Shown: piece by piece, positions 1-7,862 of the stretch
How positions within the stretch are numbered: position 1 is the stretch's first letter
How the letters are laid out: every line of letters begins with the position of its first letter
Source of the DNA: CAWDVH01 sp963805705
GTDB lineage: Bacteria > Actinomycetota > Actinomycetes > Streptosporangiales > Streptosporangiaceae
Assembly (NCBI GenBank): GCA_963805705.1
Contig: CAWDVH010000004.1
Coordinates: 186,001 to 250,000 of the forward strand
DNA: 64,000 nt
Reading direction: 5' to 3'
Made by a program: the position numbers and the translations under genes
Notes under the pieces: generated by a model
Databases searched by the model: none
What the model was told of the DNA's origin: nothing
What the model saw: the letters and a program-made list of their open reading frames with translations, nothing else

Positions 1-2
1 GA

Positions 3-119
3 GAGCGCGTCTGCCTGTCCTGGGCCCGGTCCGGGTCGGCCGGAGGCCGCCGCGCCCGGCAGCCCTCCCGGTTCCTGGCCGACCTGCGGCCCAGGCGGAT
101 GGCCGGAAGGGAACGCTGA
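3..119 (+). CDS. C-terminal end of a UvrD/Rep-family DNA helicase, probably UvrD2 (partial)
   Basis: Only the last 38 codons are present, and the gene begins outside the window. The readable tail starts ERVCLSWARS and ends in MAGRER before a TGA at 117-119. A SWAR segment followed by a basic, glycine-rich stretch and PSRFL is typical of the extreme C-terminus of actinobacterial UvrD-type SF1 helicases. In mycobacteria uvrD2 lies beside whiB7, an ABC1 kinase and a DUF2342 zincin, all of which follow here, so UvrD2 is the best guess. No helicase motif is inside the window, so the call rests on a short tail and on context. Confidence 0.65.
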   Translation, partial: ERVCLSWARSGSAGGRRARQPSRFLADLRPRRMAGRER

Positions 120-205
120 GCGGCGGCCGGCCGGGCCGCGCCGGGCCGGGTTGGTCGCCGTCCCGGTGTCGGGCCGGCCAAGCTGGCCCGATACGGTGCA
201 GCATC

Positions 206-1066
206 ATGAGCAAGGCCCTGGATGCCGTGGTGGCGCTGCTTGACCTGGAGCAGATCGAGGTCAACATCTTCCGTGGCCGCAGTCCCGAGGGCGAGCGGCG
301 GCAGCGGGTATTCGGCGGCCAGGTGGCGAGCCAGGCCCTGGTCGCCGCGGGCCGCACCGTCCCGGCCGACCGTCCGGTGCATTCGCTGCACGCCTACTTC
401 ATCCGGCCGGGGGATCCGACTGTCCCGATCATCTACCTGGTCGAGCGGGTGCGCGACGGACGCTCGTTCACGACCCGGCGGGTGTCGGGGGTCCAGCACG
501 GGGAAACGATCTTCACGCTGTCCGCGTCGTTCCATCACGCTGAGCCCGGCGTGTCGCACGCCGATCCGATGCCCGATGTCCCGGCACCGGAGGACCTGCC
601 GACGACCGCGGAGCGGATGGCCAGGCTGTTCGGCGATTCGGCCCGCGAGTACTACACCAGCAATCCCATCGACATCCGGCACGTCGGCCCGCTGACCTTC
701 GAGGTCACGAAGGATCCGTCACTGCGCACCACCCGCAACCTGGTGTGGCTCCGCGCGGACGGCGAACTGCCCGACGACCCGCTGCTGCACGTCTGCATCA
801 TGACCTATGCGTCCGACATGACACTGCTGGACTCGGTCATGCTGGCGCACGGGCTGTCCTGGGCGGACGGGACCACGAAGGGCGCCAGCCTGGACCACGC
901 GATGTGGTTCCACCGCCTGTTCCGGGCCGACCGGTGGCTGCTGTATTCGCAGGAGTCGCCTGCGGCCGGCGGAGCCAGAGGCCTGGCGCGGGGCGAGCTC
1001 TTTACCAGAGAAGGCGATCTGGTGGTGTCCGTGGTGCAGGAGGGGCTTATCCGGACGCAGATGTGA
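206..1066 (+). CDS. tesB: Acyl-CoA thioesterase II (TesB family)
   Basis: The 286-residue protein has the length and double hot-dog layout of TesB. These cytosolic enzymes hydrolyse medium- and long-chain acyl-CoA to fatty acid and CoA. The N-terminal half carries RVFGGQVASQAL and HSLHAYFIRPGD, and the middle has DGRSFTTRRV, all hallmarks of the family. The C-terminal half has SLDHAMWFHR and LYSQESP, which line the second hot-dog active site. The ATG at 206 is the first plausible start. It sits between a helicase end and whiB7 and shows no clear functional link to either. Family assignment is firm, but the substrate is unknown. Confidence 0.93.
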   Translation: MSKALDAVVALLDLEQIEVNIFRGRSPEGERRQRVFGGQVASQALVAAGRTVPADRPVHSLHAYFIRPGDPTVPIIYLVERVRDGRSFTTRRVSGVQHGETIFTLSASFHHAEPGVSHADPMPDVPAPEDLPTTAERMARLFGDSAREYYTSNPIDIRHVGPLTFEVTKDPSLRTTRNLVWLRADGELPDDPLLHVCIMTYASDMTLLDSVMLAHGLSWADGTTKGASLDHAMWFHRLFRADRWLLYSQESPAAGGARGLARGELFTREGDLVVSVVQEGLIRTQM

Positions 1067-1109
1067 CCTGCGAGGATATCTTCCTGATAACCGTCTGGGC
1101 ACGGGGCGG

Positions 1110-1147
1110 AAAAAGAGTTGCTCTGTTACTAGGCGCCTGCGTAGGGT
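1110..1147 (+). promoter_or_regulatory. Probable WhiB7-type autoregulated promoter
   Basis: A run of five A at 1110-1114 stands just before a TTGCTC -35 candidate (1118-1123). An 18-bp spacer leads to a TAGGGT -10 candidate (1142-1147). An A/T run directly upstream of the -35 box is the known signature of promoters bound by WhiB7 with the primary sigma factor, and whiB7 activates itself in mycobacteria and Streptomyces. The site lies about 50 bp before the leader peptide. Promoter activity is inferred. Confidence 0.6.
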
Positions 1148-1196
1148 TCTAGCATGTCCGCAGCCCACTGACGACGAAACGGAAGGAGGTACCGAA

Positions 1197-1472
1197 ATGC
1201 TGAACATTTTCTCGAACGCTGAGTCTGCCGCTGACCAGCGCGCAGGTTTTGCCCTGGGTGCCTTCGTGCCGTGGAGCGTCGGGGCCGTTTGGCCGGACGG
1301 CACAAGGGCGATCGTGCGCCCGCGCCCGGCCAGCACGGCTACGGCCAGCACGGCCGGCCTGGTTCAGCCGTTCGGGCCGCAGAGCCCCTGTGAGAAGTAC
1401 GCGCACATGACCCACATCGTCACCGGTGGTGGCGATGCTTTGGGTCCGCATCCGGCGAGGGATCCGGTCTAG
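1197..1472 (+). CDS. Upstream open reading frame in the whiB7 leader (91 residues)
   Basis: This frame has an almost perfect Shine-Dalgarno (GGAAGGAGGT at 1181-1190) six bases before its ATG, the strongest ribosome site in this part of the window. The peptide begins MLNIFSNAES and shows no domain. It lies between the putative whiB7 promoter and a terminator-like hairpin. whiB7/wblC leaders in mycobacteria and Streptomyces contain translated upstream frames that sense ribosome inhibition and control readthrough. The stop codon (1470-1472) sits in the loop of a long hairpin (1456-1495), fitting such a role. The peptide is probably a regulatory leader rather than a stable protein. Confidence 0.6.
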   Translation: MLNIFSNAESAADQRAGFALGAFVPWSVGAVWPDGTRAIVRPRPASTATASTAGLVQPFGPQSPCEKYAHMTHIVTGGGDALGPHPARDPV

Positions 1473-1529
1473 AACGACCGGCCTGATCCCCCTCGAGGCC
1501 GCGGACCCGAAATCGGGTTCGCGGCCTTT
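1442..1529 (+). terminator. Attenuator of whiB7: hairpin, terminator and possible antiterminator arm
   Basis: Three elements overlap. A long imperfect stem spans 1456-1495 with the leader stop codon in its loop. A second stem (1497-1508 with 1515-1526, one mismatch) is followed by TTT and looks like an intrinsic terminator. GGGTCCGC at 1442-1449, inside the leader frame, is exactly complementary to GCGGACCC at 1501-1508, the left arm of the terminator. It could therefore form an antiterminator when ribosomes stall upstream. Pairings were found by eye and no folding energies were computed. Confidence 0.6.
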
Positions 1530-1601
1530 GTCATGCGAGGCCACCGTTTTGTCAGACGTGTGAGAGACCGTAGGACGAGTAGATGAGAGGGGTTGGCACC
1601 G

Positions 1602-1979
1602 ATGCACTGGCCCGGAACCACCGCCGTGTTGGAGGGCCCGGCGGGGTTTGAGGCAGGGTTTGATGCTCAGTCCGCGCTCGCGGGGACTATAACCGGCTCT
1701 GCGGCCGCGGCCGTCCCGACAGCGATGGCCGCGGTTCCCAGCGGCCGTGACCTGCCATGCGGGGACGATCCGGAGTTGTTCTTCGCAGAGTCTCCGCAGG
1801 ACGTCGAGTACGCCAAGTCGCTGTGCCTGGACTGCCCGGCGCGGATCGCCTGCCTGGCGGGAGCGGTCGAGCGCAGGGAGCCCTGGGGCGTCTGGGGCGG
1901 CGAGCTGTTCTTGCGCGGCGAGGTCGTTCCGCGCAAGCGCCCGCGGGGTCGTCCTCGCAAGACCGATGTAGCGGCCTGA
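1602..1979 (+). CDS. whiB7: WhiB7 (WblC) iron-sulfur transcription factor
   Basis: The 125-residue protein has the WhiB domain: PCGDDPELFF, then CLDC, then a fourth cysteine in ACLAG, which together would bind a [4Fe-4S] cluster. The G(V)WGG turn follows. The C-terminus ends in RGRPRK, an AT-hook that distinguishes WhiB7 from other WhiB proteins. WhiB7 binds the primary sigma factor and activates intrinsic antibiotic-resistance genes at promoters with an A/T run before the -35. The ATG at 1602 is preceded by GAGAGGGG; a TTG three codons upstream is less likely. The long leader with its own upstream frame and terminator agrees with the known attenuation of this gene. Confidence 0.93.
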   Translation: MHWPGTTAVLEGPAGFEAGFDAQSALAGTITGSAAAAVPTAMAAVPSGRDLPCGDDPELFFAESPQDVEYAKSLCLDCPARIACLAGAVERREPWGVWGGELFLRGEVVPRKRPRGRPRKTDVAA

Positions 1980-2022
1980 CCGGGCCGCTGGCGCTCAGGC
2001 TTATCAAGAAACGGTGGTTGCC

Positions 2023-2232
2023 ATGATGTACCAGGCCCCTGAGCAGGTCAGACAACGACAGCAGGCCATGCTGGACATGGCCACCGAGCAACGGACCAGG
2101 TTGCGGCTCCGAAGGCTCGGCCGGGCCAGGCGCCGGGTCGAGCGGGCCGAGCGGCGGCTGGTGGAGGACCTTATCGAGGCCAGCCAGCTGAATGCCGACC
2201 TCGCGGATCTGGAGCAGGTCCAGCGGTTCTGA
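2023..2232 (+). CDS. Small basic helical protein of unknown function
   Basis: I do not recognise this 69-residue product. It begins MMYQAPEQVRQ, has no cysteines, and is dominated by Arg, Leu, Glu and Ala in patterns such as RRLGRARRRVERAERRL. That suggests one long amphipathic helix or coiled coil. The start could be either of the tandem ATGs at 2023 and 2026 or the GTG at 2014; no strong ribosome site is visible. It follows whiB7 by about 40 bp and may be co-transcribed. A 17-bp hairpin begins 17 bp after its stop, supporting a real transcript end here. Confidence 0.5.
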   Translation: MMYQAPEQVRQRQQAMLDMATEQRTRLRLRRLGRARRRVERAERRLVEDLIEASQLNADLADLEQVQRF

Positions 2233-3847
2233 TGCCCGGCCGTCGGATGATCACGGAGGTTGCGGCGCTACGTGCCCCGCAGCCTCCGTGATCCATGATC
2301 GGTCGGCTCAGGCGTGCGGGCCAGCCGGCTCGCACATGCGGGCCAGCCGGCTCGGGACGGAGCTGGTCGTGGTCGTCGGCCGCGGTCCGGGCCTGACTCT
2401 CGGCAGGGATCAGGGCCTGACTCTCGGCAGGGATCAGGGCCTGACTCTCGGCGGCGATCAGGGCCTGACTCTCGGCGATCGGGACCCGATTCTCGTCGGC
2501 GATCGGGTCCAGGCTCGGCTGAGGCCCGGTGTCCGGGCCATAGCCAGGCATCCACCGGAGCACCTCGGCCCGGAACGGCCCCTCGCACTCAAGCTGGCAG
2601 AGCACGCCGATCCCGGCCGTGGATACGCGATGAATCAGCACGAAGGACGGGGGGAGGTTAAGACGGCGCCCGACGTTGGCGGACTTCATCTCGGTGACCC
2701 TGGTGGCCTGGCTGCGCATCCATTCCCGGCTGAACTTGAACGACTCCACCTGTGAGGGCTCGGCGAGCGGCGCGAGGAAGGCGTGCAGCGCGTCCTGGTC
2801 GACGCTGACTCCTTCGCGCAGGAAGCCGTGCTCCCTGAGGCGCTCCTCGACCACGTGGACATCGCCATCGGTGTGCATGAGCCAGAGCAGTTCCCCGAAG
2901 AACGGGGGGAATCCTTCCGGCAGCCGGTCCACGGCACCGAAGTCCAGGACGCCGAGCCTGCCGTCAGCCAGCAGCCGGAAGTTTCCCGGATGCGGGTCCG
3001 CGTGCAGGAGCCCGGCCCTGGCGGGCCCGGAGAACAGGAACCGGACGATCAGGATGCCCGCGTGGTTGCGCTCCTCCTGCGTACCATCTGAAATGATCTT
3101 CGATAGCGGCGTGCCGTCCATCCACTCGGTGACCAGCACATGATCAGTCGCGGCGATCACGTGCGGCACGAAGATGTCCGGGTCTCCCGCGTAGGCGCTG
3201 GCGAACGCCTCCTGTGAGGCGGCTTCCAGCTGGTAGTCAAGCTCTTCGGTCACCCGCTTCTGCAGCTCGCTGATGAGCGGCCTGACCTCGAGTCCGGGCA
3301 TGAGCACGCTGAAGAGCCTGGCGATCCTGCTCAGCTGGATAAAGTCGTTGGCCAGTGCCTTGCCGGCGCCGGGGTACTGGATCTTGACCGCGACCTGGCG
3401 GCCGTCCTGCCAGACGGCGCGATGGACCTGGCCGATGGATGCGGCAGCGGCCGGCCGGTCGTCGAAGTCCGCGAAGCTGTCCCGCCAGTTCTCGCCGAGA
3501 TCAGCGGCGAGCACCCGGTGGACGGTGCTCGCGGGCAGCGGCGGAGCCGACTCCTGGAGCCTGGTCAGCGTAGCCCGGTACGGTCCTGCGAGTTCAGGTG
3601 GCAGGGCTGCCTCGAAGATGGACAGGGCCTGGCCCAGCTTCAGCGCGCCCCCCTTCAGCTCGCCCAGCACCCGGAAGATCTGCTCCGCCGTCCGCTGCTG
3701 GATCTCCTGCGCGACGATCTCCGCCGGCCGCCCGCCAAGACGCCTGCCGAGTCCTAGTGCCGTCCGTCCGGCCAGGCCGACCGGCAGGGTGGCCAGCTTG
3801 GCCGTGCGCGTTACAGCACGGCGGGGCAGATCGCTCATGATCCCCAT
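2171..3847 (-). CDS. ABC1/AarF (UbiB-like) atypical kinase
   Basis: This is an ABC1-family protein, an atypical kinase-like fold related to UbiB and AarF. The N-terminal KxGQ-type signature appears as LKLGQALS, followed by the ATP-binding region with AAASIGQVHRA. The catalytic segment HADPHPGNF and the DFG-like VLDFGAVDRL come later. The Mtb counterpart (Rv3197) neighbours whiB7 and has been linked to macrolide tolerance, from memory. The conserved core ends near residue 430 at MPGYGP. The remaining roughly 125 residues are a low-complexity tail with eight-residue repeats of the type ESQALIPA. The tail crosses a strong hairpin and overlaps the convergent small gene, so the true C-terminus is doubtful. 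Confidence 0.85.
   Translation of the reverse strand: MGIMSDLPRRAVTRTAKLATLPVGLAGRTALGLGRRLGGRPAEIVAQEIQQRTAEQIFRVLGELKGGALKLGQALSIFEAALPPELAGPYRATLTRLQESAPPLPASTVHRVLAADLGENWRDSFADFDDRPAAAASIGQVHRAVWQDGRQVAVKIQYPGAGKALANDFIQLSRIARLFSVLMPGLEVRPLISELQKRVTEELDYQLEAASQEAFASAYAGDPDIFVPHVIAATDHVLVTEWMDGTPLSKIISDGTQEERNHAGILIVRFLFSGPARAGLLHADPHPGNFRLLADGRLGVLDFGAVDRLPEGFPPFFGELLWLMHTDGDVHVVEERLREHGFLREGVSVDQDALHAFLAPLAEPSQVESFKFSREWMRSQATRVTEMKSANVGRRLNLPPSFVLIHRVSTAGIGVLCQLECEGPFRAEVLRWMPGYGPDTGPQPSLDPIADENRVPIAESQALIAAESQALIPAESQALIPAESQARTAADDHDQLRPEPAGPHVRAGWPARLSRPIMDHGGCGARSAATSVIIRRPGIRTAGPAPDPRGRHSAGWPR
2249..2293. terminator. Strong hairpin between convergent genes
   Basis: The arms 2249-2265 and 2277-2293 pair over 17 bp with a single mismatch around an 11-base loop. 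It lies just after the small gene downstream of whiB7 and inside the extended C-terminal frame of the opposing ABC1 kinase gene. There is no clear T-run on either side. A bidirectional terminator is the natural reading. Its position inside a coding frame suggests that the distal tail of that frame may not be real protein. Confidence 0.6.
2389..2481. repeat. 24-bp tandem repeat in the tail of the ABC1 kinase gene
   Basis: Three 24-bp units (2389-2412, 2413-2436, 2437-2460) and one shortened copy (2461-2481) run in tandem with few differences. The unit length is a multiple of three, so on the minus strand it encodes repeated octapeptides (ESQALI plus two residues). Copy number could change without a frameshift. 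Confidence 0.8.
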
Positions 3848-3856
3848 TCTCCGCTA

Positions 3857-4819
3857 TCACGCACGGCTACTGCCACACGCGCATGCCATATGAGGCCGCC
3901 AGGTCCTGCGACGCCACTGCCAGCCAGGCAAAACGAGTTCCAGAGTACCGTTAATAACCGCCTTGACCTCTGGCGTCCTGTCGATGAACGCGAGGGCCTG
4001 CGCGGCGGCCTGCGCGGCGACGGCGGTGGCCAGTACCGCGTCGCAGGCCGGCGGATCCGGCTGCCTCGCGGCCAGCTGCGCGAGGATCAGCGGCCAGGCC
4101 GGGTCCTTGTCGGCCCTGGCCTGGTCCAGGCATCGCAGGCACGCGGTGCGCCCCGGCAGCACGAGCGGGCCGACCACGCCGATCGCCTCGCTGGCCGAGG
4201 CGGCCAGGTGCGGTACCCGGTCCGCCATCAAGCCGGAGGGCGGCTCGGGGACCTGATGGCCGGTCACGATGGCGAGGTCCGCCAGTACCGTCGCGCCGCC
4301 CGGCGGCCGCGCCGCCGGTCCCGGTCCTGTACCGGGGTCAGCCGCGTGATCATCTGCACGGGTGATCAGCCCGACCCCGGAGGCGGCCAGGATGCTCGCG
4401 ATGGCGGCCCCGATCCGGCCTGGCCCGTAGATGTGGACCTGGGCGGCATCCCGCCGGGCCAGGGATCGCGCGCCGCCGTCACCGTCCGCGCGGGCCAGCG
4501 ACACGGTCGCGAGCTCGGCGGCCAGGCGCTGGCGTACCGGCCGCGGCAATGCCCGTAATGTGCTGGCCGGGAAGTCATCGAGGGCGCCGCCCGCCGCGAG
4601 CAGGGCAATGACCCGGTCAGCGGTCTGCGCCGAGATGCCTCGCTCCACGGCCGCGGCGATGACCTGGGCGCGGTCGCGGCTTCCGTCCAGCAGGCTGAGC
4701 ATGGACCCGGCCTGGCTCATTCCGGTCAGCGCCACGGCCCGGCGCGGGTCGATCCCGATCTGCAGGGTGTCGCGATCGCGCCACACCGGCAGGAGGCCGG
4801 ATTTAAGTGCTGGTCTCAC
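3857..4819 (-). CDS. ThiF-like / TOMM leader-binding-like protein of the actinobacterial whiB7 region
   Basis: With a GTG start at 4819 the protein has 320 residues and begins with RPALKSGLLPVWRD, matching the usual start of this conserved family. Upstream codons overlap the neighbouring gene and are Arg/Gly-rich, so I exclude them. A Rossmann glycine motif is seen in IYGPGRIGAA near residue 140. A CLRC pair near residue 230 and a C-terminal CAC form a likely zinc site. Such proteins resemble the E1-like ThiF fold and the partner proteins of azoline cyclodehydratases, but no YcaO or precursor peptide gene is nearby. The function is unknown. It is adjacent to the ABC1 kinase gene as in mycobacteria (Rv3196-Rv3197). 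Confidence 0.7.
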   Translation of the reverse strand: MRPALKSGLLPVWRDRDTLQIGIDPRRAVALTGMSQAGSMLSLLDGSRDRAQVIAAAVERGISAQTADRVIALLAAGGALDDFPASTLRALPRPVRQRLAAELATVSLARADGDGGARSLARRDAAQVHIYGPGRIGAAIASILAASGVGLITRADDHAADPGTGPGPAARPPGGATVLADLAIVTGHQVPEPPSGLMADRVPHLAASASEAIGVVGPLVLPGRTACLRCLDQARADKDPAWPLILAQLAARQPDPPACDAVLATAVAAQAAAQALAFIDRTPEVKAVINGTLELVLPGWQWRRRTWRPHMACACGSSRA

Positions 4820-4875
4820 GGCAGCAAGCGTGCCAGCACGGACCGACAGTCTGGCGGGCGGAATCAGGGCCGTGG

Positions 4876-6363
4876 CTAGGTGCCCGGCGGCGGTCCGTCC
4901 TCGGGCGCCGGGCCGTCCGCGGGCGATCCGCCCTCGGACGCATCGCCCTCGGGCGCATCGCCCTCGGGCGCCGGGCCGTCTTCCGGGCCGTCCTGTCTGG
5001 CGGCGGCTTGCTCCCGGCTGGTATCCAGGTCGGAAATATCCAGCTCCGGGCGCCCGCGCACGAAGGCGTCGGGATCGTCGAAGTCGTCTGCCGTGGGCAG
5101 CAGATCGGGATGTGCCCACACCGCGTCCCTGCCGTCCACGCCGCGGGCCTCGGTGAGGCCGCGCCAGATCGCGGCCGCCTCCCGTAGCCTGCGCGGCCGC
5201 AGTTCCAGGCCGACGAGCGTCGCGAAGGTCCGCTCCGCGGGGCCGCCGGTGGCCCGGCGCCGCCTGATGGCCTCGGCCAGCGCGCCTGCCTGCGGCAGCC
5301 GGTCCTTCGCGGCGTCCTCCACCGCGGTGGCGACCCAGCCCTCCACCAGCGCGAGAATTGTCTCCAGCCGGGCCAGCGCGGCCTTCTGCTCCGCCGTGTC
5401 TTCCGGCTGGAACAGGGCAGCGCCCGACAGTGCCTCATTCAGCGCTTCCGGGTTGGCCGGGTCGATCTGGGGCATCGCCTCGCGCAGCGCGGCAGCATCG
5501 ACCTTGATGCCCCGTGCGTAGTCCTCGACGGCGCTGAGCAGCCGCGAGCGCAGCCAGGGCACATGGGCGAACAGCCGGTGATGAGCCGCCTCCCGCAAGG
5601 CCAGGAACAGCCGGACCTCATCGGGGTTGATCGATAGCCCGTCGCCGAATTCAGTTACTCCGGACGGCAGCAGGGCGGCCGTGCCCTCGGGGCCGAGCGG
5701 CAGGCCGATATCGGTCGAGCTGACCACTTCCTGGGCGAGCGCTCCCAGCGCGGCACCGGTCTGGCCGCCGACCATCATCCCGCCGATCCTGCGCATCATC
5801 TCGCCGAGACCACCGAGCGGGCCCAGGCCGCCGGTCATCGCCGCCATCGCCGAGCGCATCTCGGGCGGCAGATCACCGCTCAGTTCCTCGGGATCCTCCG
5901 CGAGCATGCCGCCCATGGCCTCGACCGCGCGGGCCGCGATCGGGTCACACAGCTTGGACCAGACCGGCAGGGTAGCCTCGATCCACTCCGACCGGCTCCA
6001 TGCCTGAATGCCCCGGATACCCGTGGGGAAGGACGTGGAATCCTCCAGCCAGAGGTCAGCGAGCCGGACCGCTTCGGTGATCTTGCTACGCTCAACCTCG
6101 AGAACGCTGGGGTCGCCTTTCGCCGCGATCGTCTGGCGCGCCACGTTCTTGGCCAGGTCCCAGTTGACGGGACCGCCTTGCCAGGACATCAGGTCGGCGA
6201 ACTGCCGCAGGGCATCCGCGAACTGCTGAGGGTCGCCGAGCGGACCGAGCGGGCTGGGCTGACCACCTGGGCCGCCGCCGGAGCGGCCCGAACCGCTCCC
6301 GGATCCGCCGGAGCCCTCGTCGGGGTTGCCGGGCATGCCGAAGCCGAAGGGAGGATCAGTCAT
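4876..6363 (-). CDS. Zincin-like putative metalloprotease (DUF2342 / TIGR03624 family)
   Basis: The 495-residue protein starts MTDPPFGFGM and is followed by a Gly/Ser-rich linker. The body matches the actinobacterial DUF2342 zincin family with GQTGAALGALAQEV, DIGLPLGP and ALREAAHHRLF near residue 275. That last segment is the family's variant of the HExxH metal-binding helix (EAAHH). Mtb Rv3195 is the counterpart by synteny. The C-terminal 50 residues are acidic and built from repeated 15-bp units (EGDAP-like), probably disordered. Whether it is an active protease is not established. It is divergent from the epimerase gene. Confidence 0.85.
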   Translation of the reverse strand: MTDPPFGFGMPGNPDEGSGGSGSGSGRSGGGPGGQPSPLGPLGDPQQFADALRQFADLMSWQGGPVNWDLAKNVARQTIAAKGDPSVLEVERSKITEAVRLADLWLEDSTSFPTGIRGIQAWSRSEWIEATLPVWSKLCDPIAARAVEAMGGMLAEDPEELSGDLPPEMRSAMAAMTGGLGPLGGLGEMMRRIGGMMVGGQTGAALGALAQEVVSSTDIGLPLGPEGTAALLPSGVTEFGDGLSINPDEVRLFLALREAAHHRLFAHVPWLRSRLLSAVEDYARGIKVDAAALREAMPQIDPANPEALNEALSGAALFQPEDTAEQKAALARLETILALVEGWVATAVEDAAKDRLPQAGALAEAIRRRRATGGPAERTFATLVGLELRPRRLREAAAIWRGLTEARGVDGRDAVWAHPDLLPTADDFDDPDAFVRGRPELDISDLDTSREQAAARQDGPEDGPAPEGDAPEGDASEGGSPADGPAPEDGPPPGT

Positions 6364-6447
6364 CTCCGCGGCCTCTCAGGCAGGATGGTAAGGGTCACGT
6401 TCGCCAAGCTATCCCGGGAGCAGTACACGGTGAGCAACCGAGTCGCC

Positions 6448-7761
6448 ATGGTTCGCCCAGGGCTGAGGCCGCATGACCCGTTTTCGGGCGGGCCGTCTGG
6501 CCTGCGCGGCCCGGTCGGGCAGCAGCAGGAGCCAGTGCGCGGGGCAGCGGACGGCCGCCCCGATGAGGCCGGCCAGGGCGGCAGCGGGGGCGCCAGCCGG
6601 GCCGGCATCGCCGCGCGGGCCACCCGCCGGACGGCCCGCCGGACCGCGACGCGGGCGCCGCGCCCGGCCGCCGTGCCCGGCGAGCGGGCGGCCGAGCAGG
6701 CCGTACGCCGGCGGGGCCCGGTCGTCGCGGTGACCGGCGCGGCCCGTGGCATCGGGCACGCCCTGACGGCCAGGCTCGCATCCTCGGCCAGGATCGGCCG
6801 GGTGGTCGCGATCGACGATCACCGGGGCGACGTGGCCGGAGTGACCTGGCGCGTCGTCGACGTCCGCGACCCGGCGCTGGCCGGGCTGGCCGGGGTCGAC
6901 GTCGTCGTGCACACCGACCTTGACCTGGACCCGGACTCTGACCACAAGACCAGGCGGGCGTTCAACGTACGCGGCGCGCAGACCGTGCTGACGGCGGCGG
7001 CCGCGGGCGGCGTCGGCCGGGTGGTGCTCGTCACCAGCGCCATGGTGTACGGCGCGCGCCCGGACAATCCCGTGCCGCTGGCCGAGGACGCCCCCCTCGG
7101 AGCGGACCCCGACGGGAGCGTGGTCGGGGACCTGCTGGAGATCGAGTACCTGGCCCAGCGCTCGCCGCGGACCCACCTGGGCATGGCCATCACGGTCGTC
7201 CGCCCCGCCGCGCTCGTCGGGGAAGGCGTCGACACTCTCGTGACCAGGCACTTCGAGGCTCCTCGGCTGCTGACCGTCAAAGGCTGCGCGCCGCGCTGGC
7301 AGTTCTGCCACCTGGATGACCTGGTATCGGCGCTGGAGCTCGCCGCGGCCGGCGAGGTTAGCGGCGAGTTCGCCGTCGGCTGTGACGGATGGCTGGAGCA
7401 GGAGCAGGTCGAGGAGCTGTCCGGGCTGCGGGGGATCGAGCTCCCGGCCGGGCTGACCTTCGGGACAGCGCAGCGACTGCACCGGGCGGGCATCACTCCC
7501 GCCCCGGTCACGGACCTGCATTTCGTCGTCTACCCGTGGGTCGTGGACTGCCAGACGCTGCGGGAGGCGGGCTGGCGCCCGGTGCACGAGAACACCGACG
7601 CGCTGCAGGCGCTGCTGGCCGAGCGGGCGGGCCGCCATGCCGTGGCGGGGCGCCGCCTGGCCAGAAAGGACGCGACGATCACTGCGGCGGGCGCGACGGT
7701 GGCCGTCATCGGGACCGCCGCCATCGTGCGCCGGGCCCGGCGCCGGCGGCGCGGGACGTGA
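6448..7761 (+). CDS. NAD-dependent epimerase/dehydratase (extended SDR family)
   Basis: A Rossmann fold begins with VVAVTGAARGIG about 90 residues after the chosen start. VDVRDPALAGL, a DVVVH segment and a catalytic-type S...Y pair (TSAMVYG) follow in SDR order, although the YxxxK lysine is not obvious (EIEYLAQ is near). The C-terminus has an uncharged segment then RRARRRRRG, suggesting a membrane-anchored tail. The start is uncertain: ATG 6448 leaves 84 bp to the divergent gene, while ATG 6385 is also open. The N-terminal 80 residues are Arg/Ala/Gly-rich and probably disordered. The substrate is unknown. Confidence 0.75.
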   Translation: MVRPGLRPHDPFSGGPSGLRGPVGQQQEPVRGAADGRPDEAGQGGSGGASRAGIAARATRRTARRTATRAPRPAAVPGERAAEQAVRRRGPVVAVTGAARGIGHALTARLASSARIGRVVAIDDHRGDVAGVTWRVVDVRDPALAGLAGVDVVVHTDLDLDPDSDHKTRRAFNVRGAQTVLTAAAAGGVGRVVLVTSAMVYGARPDNPVPLAEDAPLGADPDGSVVGDLLEIEYLAQRSPRTHLGMAITVVRPAALVGEGVDTLVTRHFEAPRLLTVKGCAPRWQFCHLDDLVSALELAAAGEVSGEFAVGCDGWLEQEQVEELSGLRGIELPAGLTFGTAQRLHRAGITPAPVTDLHFVVYPWVVDCQTLREAGWRPVHENTDALQALLAERAGRHAVAGRRLARKDATITAAGATVAVIGTAAIVRRARRRRRGT

Positions 7762-7862
7762 GCGGCGGCCAGCGTCCGATACCCGAAGCGCACGGCCAGC
7801 GGCGGCGGGTGACACCGCCAGCGGCGGCGCGGGTGATGAGCGGCGCACGGTAACTTGGCACG

